Positions 56,220 through 64,000 of a DNA stretch of 64,000 nucleotides are shown here, piece by piece. Numbering within the stretch: the first letter of the stretch is position 1; the number at the start of each line of letters is the position of its first letter. Both the position numbers and the translations under genes were made by a program. Origin of the DNA: VAXT01 sp963794605 (GTDB lineage: Bacteria > Actinomycetota > Thermoleophilia > Gaiellales > Gaiellaceae); contig CAWCEN010000006.1 in the NCBI GenBank assembly GCA_963794605.1, positions 62,001-126,000 on the forward strand, given 5' to 3'. Under the pieces are notes generated by a model. The model worked only from the letters and a program-made list of their open reading frames with translations. It did not search any database and was not told where the DNA came from.

Positions 56220-57893
56220 ATGCGCAGACGGCTATGGCTCTCGGTTGCGATGCTCGTTACCGGGGCAAGCCTTCTGGTCGCATCGAGCTTTGCGAGTGCG
56301 GCGGGGAATTCCGGCGCTCTCAAGAAGGGCGGGATCTGGAAGGCAGGCACGACCGGGGCTTCGGTCCAGGTCGACCCGCAGCTCGCCTATATCACCACGG
56401 CGTGGTGGCTCGAGTACGCGACCGCAGCGAAGCTCTACAACTATCCGGACAAGTCCGGGCCCGCGGGGAGCAAGCTCGTCCCCGAGGTCGCCTCGAAGTT
56501 CACCGTCTCGAACGGTGGCAAGAGGTACACGTTCTTCATCCGGAAGGGCTTCAAGTTCAGCGACGGCTCGGCTGTGACGGCGAACAACTTCAAGTACGCC
56601 ATCAACCGGACCGCGAACAAGGACCTCGCGTCGCCTGGCGCGCAGTTCATCACGGATGACACCGGCACGAACATCGTCGGTGCGAAGGCCGTCAACGACG
56701 GACAGAGCAACAACGTCAGCGGTGTCCAGGTCAAGGGCAACAGGCTGATCGTCAACCTGACCAAGGGCGACGGAACGTTCATGGCGAAGATCACCATGCC
56801 GTTCTTCCAGGCGACGTCGTCGAAGATCCCGCTCACGAAGGAACTCGTGAACGTGTCCGGGAACAACTATCCGTCTGCGGGCCCGTACTACATGTCCCGC
56901 AACGCTCCGGACGAGCTGACGTCGCTCCGGCAGAACAAGTACTGGAAGCCAGGCCCGGGCCGAGCGCGACCGCGCAACCTGCAGGGTCTCGACTTCCAGT
57001 GGAACCTCAACGAGCAGACCGCTTTCAACCAGACGATTGCGAACCAGCTCGACGAGGGCCCGCTGCCGGCCGCCGAAGTGGAGGGCGTCGCCAAGCAGTT
57101 CGGCGTCAACAAGAGCCGCTTCTGGACGAAGCCGGTCAACTGCACGGGCTACCTGCCGATGAACACGGCGAACAACCTGTTCAAGGGCAACCTGCCGCTG
57201 CGGCAGGCCGTCAACTACGCGATCAGCCGCAAGCCGTACGTGGCCCAGGCTGGCCCGTACGCCGGTCAGGCGTGGACGCACCTCTTCAATCCGGGTGTCC
57301 CCGGTTGGAAGAACGTCAGCATCTACAAGCAGAACCTGGCCACGGCCAAGAAGCTCGCGGCTGGTCACATGAGGGACGGGAAGATCACCGTCTTCTACCG
57401 CTCGTCCGGGACGACCAACCCGGCGCAGGCCCAGATCGTGAAGAACGACCTGATTGTCCTCGGGTTCAAGAGCGACAACATCACGATGAAGCCCCAATCG
57501 GGCGGCGACATCTATGACGCCATGGGCAAGCGCGGCACGGATGCCGATATGGGCGTGTCGATGGGCTGGTGCTCTGACTACCCGGATCCGTACGACTGGA
57601 TCAACATCCTCCTGTACGGCCCGAGCATTCAGGCCGAGAACAACGTGAACTACTCGTACTTCAACAATCCGAAGTGGAACAAGCGGATGGCCAACGCGGC
57701 CAAGCTCGTGGGGCCGAACCGCCTCAAGGTCTATGGCCAGATGGACATCGACATCATGAAGAAGGCTGCCCCGATGGCAATCGAGCGGACGTACAACAAC
57801 AGGTACATCTTCTCGAATCGGGTCAACCCGAAGGGCCTCGTCTACCAGGGGATCTACCAGGACTGGAGCATCCCCGCAATGGCCCTCAAGTAA
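56220..57893 (+). CDS. Family 5 extracellular solute-binding protein
   Basis: A 557-residue SBP_bac_5 protein. A signal peptide (RRLWLSVAMLVTGASLLVASSFASA) is cleaved before AAGNSG, and there is no lipobox cysteine, so it is either released or retained by the tail. The DppA fold shows RYTFFIRKGFKFSDGSAVTANNFKYAINR and LRQAVNYAISRKPYV. It binds oligopeptides or another large ligand; specificity is unreadable. AAAGGAG precedes the ATG. A strong UUCG hairpin follows the gene. Confidence 0.92.
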   Translation: MRRRLWLSVAMLVTGASLLVASSFASAAGNSGALKKGGIWKAGTTGASVQVDPQLAYITTAWWLEYATAAKLYNYPDKSGPAGSKLVPEVASKFTVSNGGKRYTFFIRKGFKFSDGSAVTANNFKYAINRTANKDLASPGAQFITDDTGTNIVGAKAVNDGQSNNVSGVQVKGNRLIVNLTKGDGTFMAKITMPFFQATSSKIPLTKELVNVSGNNYPSAGPYYMSRNAPDELTSLRQNKYWKPGPGRARPRNLQGLDFQWNLNEQTAFNQTIANQLDEGPLPAAEVEGVAKQFGVNKSRFWTKPVNCTGYLPMNTANNLFKGNLPLRQAVNYAISRKPYVAQAGPYAGQAWTHLFNPGVPGWKNVSIYKQNLATAKKLAAGHMRDGKITVFYRSSGTTNPAQAQIVKNDLIVLGFKSDNITMKPQSGGDIYDAMGKRGTDADMGVSMGWCSDYPDPYDWINILLYGPSIQAENNVNYSYFNNPKWNKRMANAAKLVGPNRLKVYGQMDIDIMKKAAPMAIERTYNNRYIFSNRVNPKGLVYQGIYQDWSIPAMALK

Positions 57894-57920
57894 GGAGGCT
57901 CTGACCGAGCCAGCAACAAA

Positions 57921-57952
57921 CGTGGGGCGCCGGTTTCGACCGGCGCCCCACG
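57921..57952 (+). terminator. 14-bp stem with UUCG tetraloop after the binding-protein gene
   Basis: CGTGGGGCGCCGGT-TTCG-ACCGGCGCCCCACG (57921-57952) is perfect. It sits between the binding-protein and permease genes of the same operon, where partial termination or 3' RNA protection would raise the binding protein over the membrane subunits. No U tract follows. Confidence 0.75.
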
Positions 57953-58007
57953 CGTAATAAGACTGAGCTAGGATTTCCGGCCGGTGCGCTAGGAGAGGAG
58001 GAGGCAG

Positions 58008-58985
58008 TTGTTCCGATATCTGATCAGGAGGGTCCTGTGGGCGCTCTTCCTCTTTCTCGTGATCACGTTCGTCACGTTCGTGATCTTCTTCATGGCGCCC
58101 AACAACCCGGCGCGCGCGATGTGCGGAGGCGACCAGGCGAGCCCGACGTGCCTCAAGACGGCGACCGAGAAGCTCCACCTGAACGACTCCGTTCCGCTTC
58201 AGTACTACCACTTCCTCGAGCGACTCGTCGTGCATCAGGACCTCGGGACGTCCTACTCGACGAGCCAGAGCATCAACGAAAAGATCAAGAAGGCGGCACC
58301 CGTGACGGCGTCGCTCGTCTTCGGCGGCGCGGTCCTCTGGATGATCATCGGCCTCTCGGTCGGGATCTTCTCGGCATTGCGGCCCCGATCGCTGATCGAC
58401 CGAGCAGCGATGATCTTCGTCCTGATCGGGGTCTCGGCGCACCCGGTCTGGATCGGGTTGATCTTCTCGTACTTCTTCGGCGTCAAATGGCATATCACGC
58501 CGATCGCGAACTACGCGAACTTCTTCGGGGCGCCGCCCGACTCGGGGCTGCCCGGCGGGCCGGCGCAGTGGGCCTATCACATGATCCTGCCCTGGATGAC
58601 GTTCGCGATTCTGTTCGCCGCGCTCTACGTCCGCATGATCAGGGCCAACGTGATGGAGACCCTGAACGAGGACTACGTGCGCACCGCGCGGGCCAAGGGA
58701 GCTCCCGAACAGCGGATTCTCTTCTCGCACGTGCTGCGCAACGCGCTCCTGCCGGTCGTGACCATGCTCGGCATGGACATCGGAGTCGCGCTCGGCGGAG
58801 CGATCTTCACCGAGACCGTCTACCAGCTTCCGGGGCTGGGCAGAACGGCGGTGGTCGCTATCGGCAACGACGACCTGGCGGTTCTCCAGGGCGTGGTTGT
58901 GTTCGCGACGATCGCCATTCTTTTCTTTAACCTGATCGTCGACCTGATGTACGCCTGGATCGACCCGCGAATCCGGCTAAGCTAA
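58008..58985 (+). CDS. Oligopeptide/dipeptide ABC transporter permease (DppB/OppB type)
   Basis: A 325-residue permease with six membrane helices. MFRYLIRRVLWALFLFLVITFVTFVIFF is the typical DppB start, and EDYVRTARAKGAPEQRILFSHVLRNALLPVVTMLG is the EAA loop that contacts the ATPase. TTG start with GGAGGAGG upstream. It forms the channel with the DppC-type protein. Confidence 0.93.
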   Translation: MFRYLIRRVLWALFLFLVITFVTFVIFFMAPNNPARAMCGGDQASPTCLKTATEKLHLNDSVPLQYYHFLERLVVHQDLGTSYSTSQSINEKIKKAAPVTASLVFGGAVLWMIIGLSVGIFSALRPRSLIDRAAMIFVLIGVSAHPVWIGLIFSYFFGVKWHITPIANYANFFGAPPDSGLPGGPAQWAYHMILPWMTFAILFAALYVRMIRANVMETLNEDYVRTARAKGAPEQRILFSHVLRNALLPVVTMLGMDIGVALGGAIFTETVYQLPGLGRTAVVAIGNDDLAVLQGVVVFATIAILFFNLIVDLMYAWIDPRIRLS

Positions 58986-58997
58986 GCGACCTCACAC

Positions 58998-61115
<2,118 letters not shown>

Positions 61116-61124
61116 CTTCAGGGA

Positions 61125-61502
61125 ATGCTGGTCGCGGCGCTCCGCCGGCTCGCCTTCGTGACCGTGCTCGCCGTGGGCGTGACTGTGGTCCTGTCGCTGC
61201 TCCTGGGGCTCCTGGTCGGGTCGAGCGTCAACCGTGCGCTCACGCTCGGCTTCTACCTCGGGGGCTGCTTCTTCCTCGTCGTCGGGTTCTTCATCGGCAA
61301 CCGCGGGCCCGCGCGGGTGAAAGGCGAGGACACCGTCGGTCCGACGATGCTCCCGATCCCGGGCGCCGGCAGCCGGCGACTGCGCTGGGCGACCCTCCCC
61401 GAACAGAACGAGACGATCAACAACTCGGCCGTCTTCATCTCGCTGGGCCTGCTGCTCGTTGCGCTCGGCGCGATCATCGACACACGCCACTCACTCCTTT
61501 GA
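61125..61502 (+). CDS. Small membrane protein of unknown function
   Basis: A 125-residue protein with three membrane helices (LAFVTVLAVGVTVVLSLLLGLLVG, LTLGFYLGGCFFLVVGFFIG, VFISLGLLLVALGAIID) and a cytosolic loop of about 45 residues between helices 2 and 3. No family is recognised. It is conserved in position only as far as this window shows, between the transporter and an anti-sigma-like gene. Confidence 0.65.
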   Translation: MLVAALRRLAFVTVLAVGVTVVLSLLLGLLVGSSVNRALTLGFYLGGCFFLVVGFFIGNRGPARVKGEDTVGPTMLPIPGAGSRRLRWATLPEQNETINNSAVFISLGLLLVALGAIIDTRHSLL

Positions 61503-61537
61503 GTGACTAACTTTCACGTGTGAGCCGCCGTCAGAAG

Positions 61538-61543
61538 TAGTGT
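61538..61543 (+). promoter_or_regulatory. Leaderless -10 element (TAGTGT) of the zinc-finger protein gene
   Basis: TAGTGT ends 7 nt before the ATG at 61551. It supports that start over an in-frame GTG at 61542. Confidence 0.4.
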
Positions 61544-61550
61544 GAGAAGC

Positions 61551-62030
61551 ATGCACGGAGCCTGTGACCGCGCCCGCCAATGGGCGACCGCCGACCTCGA
61601 CGGGGAGCTGTCGAGGTTCGAGCGCGTCCTTCTGAGCGCGCATCTCGCGGACTGCCCGTCCTGCCGGGAGTTCACCACTGCGATCGGCGGGTTCACCGAG
61701 ATGCTGCGGACGGCTCCGCCGGAGCCCCTCGAGCGGACGATCGAGATCGGACGTCTCCGTCGCCGGATCGGGTTGCGGCTTGCGCCGGCGGTGGCGGCCA
61801 TGGCGGTCACCGTGGTCGGCCTCGGGAGCATCCTCGCCTCGTCGGATCTCCGCACTCGCTCGGTGGGGGACGGGAACGGAAGCGTCGACCGCGTGACCTC
61901 GCACCTGGCCTCGGTCGACACGATGAACCTGTCGACAGCCGGCGCGCTTGCGAGCGCCAGCAACGCCGTCCCGCGGCTCAGCACCGCTGGGCGCAGCTCG
62001 CTCCACGGCGGGCCCGTCATCAAGCGTTGA
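61551..62030 (+). CDS. Zinc-finger (ZAS-type) anti-sigma-like membrane protein
   Basis: A 159-residue protein. The N-terminal zinc-binding anti-sigma motif H-x3-C-x2-C is visible in AHLADCPSC, with an upstream Cys (GACDRAR). It is followed by a linker and one membrane helix (RLAPAVAAMAVTVVGLGSILA, about 80-100) and a Ser/Ala/Val-rich external tail of about 55 residues. Such proteins hold ECF sigma factors at the membrane; no sigma gene is adjacent. Confidence 0.75.
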   Translation: MHGACDRARQWATADLDGELSRFERVLLSAHLADCPSCREFTTAIGGFTEMLRTAPPEPLERTIEIGRLRRRIGLRLAPAVAAMAVTVVGLGSILASSDLRTRSVGDGNGSVDRVTSHLASVDTMNLSTAGALASASNAVPRLSTAGRSSLHGGPVIKR

Positions 62031-62213
62031 AATGTGATGCGCCGCGATAGCGGTGCGAACCAGTCGGTGGGGTACTGTGGGTTAACTGTGTTTCCCTCGC
62101 TCGTCACCTCGCACGTCTGAAGCCTCGACCATGCCTCCCGGGTGGAGGCGATCGAGGACGACATGCGCAAGGCCAACCTCCTGGGGGATCGAGGACGGTC
62201 GCGCCCACGCTTC

Positions 62214-62219
62214 GGTAAA
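62214..62219 (+). promoter_or_regulatory. Possible -10 element (TAAACT) upstream of atpD
   Basis: The 259-bp gap before atpD contains TAAACT about 70 bp upstream of the start, without a clear -35. atpD has a normal Shine-Dalgarno (AGGAG), so a leadered mRNA from here is plausible. No other gene was seen in the gap. Confidence 0.3.
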
Positions 62220-62289
62220 CTCAGGGCGCTGAGCGGGCGGCTCTCACGCCGCGCCGGCACCACACCGGACTCACCTCTCCAGGAGACGC

Positions 62290-63768
<1,479 letters not shown>

Positions 63769-63770
63769 CC

Positions 63771-64000
63771 GTGGCTACATTCGACGTATCGCTCGTCACG
63801 CCTGACGGGCCCGTCTACGAGGGCGAGATCGAGATGCTGATCGTCCCCGGCGCGGACGGCGAGATCGGCGTCCTGGCCCGGCACGCGCCGCTGATCGCGA
63901 TGCTCAAGGCCGGCTCGACGAGGGTGCACGTGAAGCGCGACGGGGAGGTGCACGAGTTCGCGACCGGCCCCGGGTTCTTCAAGGTCGAGCAGGACCGGGC
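63771..64000 (+). CDS. atpC: ATP synthase F1 subunit epsilon (3' end outside window)
   Basis: GTG 63771, 2 nt after the atpD stop, opens ATFDVSLVTPDGPVYEGEIE..., with the beta-sandwich signature PGADGEIGVLARHAPLI. About 76 residues are visible. It is the rotor subunit that also inhibits ATP hydrolysis. Confidence 0.93.
   Translation, partial: MATFDVSLVTPDGPVYEGEIEMLIVPGADGEIGVLARHAPLIAMLKAGSTRVHVKRDGEVHEFATGPGFFKVEQDR

Noticed and set aside
56232..58730. Very long minus-strand open frame opposite the binding-protein and permease genes
   Set aside because: It is antisense to two clear genes, has His/Arg/Val-rich shadow composition and no family motif; long antisense frames are common in GC-rich DNA.

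Overview
This is a chromosomal window from a high-GC bacterium, most likely a deep-branching actinobacterium such as a Thermoleophilia/Gaiellales-type soil or freshwater lineage. That placement is inferred from strong GC3 bias, frequent GTG/TTG starts, DUF1385 next to rpmE, a prfA-prmC-tsaC-glyA-upp-glycan transferase-atp gene order, and many actinobacterial families (DUF2630, DUF2339, SigG-like sigma factor). No rRNA, tRNA, CRISPR array, prophage or intact insertion sequence was recognised. A recurrent feature is a TANNNT -10-like hexamer ending only 6-8 nt before the start codon of at least 17 genes on both strands, which implies widespread leaderless transcription.

Layout. 1-19 kb is mixed: a partial repeat protein, a methyltransferase, a serine-hydrolase gene with no visible start, M24 peptidase, dienelactone hydrolase, a large FtsX/MacB-like permease, a GAF-cyclase, a 1-Cys peroxiredoxin, a SigG-like sigma factor, an MFS exporter, a heterodimeric ABC exporter with one dead ATPase site, a cysteine-rich regulator and a double-GAF histidine kinase. 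19.4-36.3 kb is mainly a short-chain acyl-CoA module: thiolase, 3-hydroxyacyl-CoA dehydrogenase, acyl-CoA dehydrogenase, cobalamin adenosyltransferase, a B12-dependent acyl-CoA mutase whose active-site residues point to isobutyryl-CoA rather than methylmalonyl-CoA, its B12 subunit, enoyl-CoA hydratase, ETF and ETF-quinone oxidoreductase. Together these would oxidise C4 acyl-CoAs, rearrange butyryl/isobutyryl-CoA and pass electrons to quinone. Inside this block lies an ECF sigma / membrane beta-propeller pair with a frameshifted propeller paralogue.

36.4-48.9 kb is housekeeping (MFS, threonine dehydratase-like enzyme, L31, DUF1385, RF1 and its methylase, TsaC, GlyA, Upp, undecaprenyl-phosphate sugar-1-phosphate transferase), interrupted by a reverse DUF2339 membrane-protein gene. 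49.6-64 kb is an F-type ATP synthase locus in the order atpZ-like, atpI-like, B, E, F, H, A, G, then a complete oligopeptide ABC transporter (C, A, B, D, F), a small membrane protein and an orphan zinc-finger anti-sigma gene, and only then atpD and atpC. The atpA 5' end is partially duplicated around a hairpin-rich insert, which creates a 35-codon upstream ORF whose stop overlaps the atpA start.

The least expected items are the split ATP synthase operon, the atpA leader, the 72-bp double-hairpin repeat before two unrelated genes, the leftover mutase C-terminus downstream of the mutase, and the leaderless promoter rule. All functional calls come from reading motifs by eye; no database search was run.
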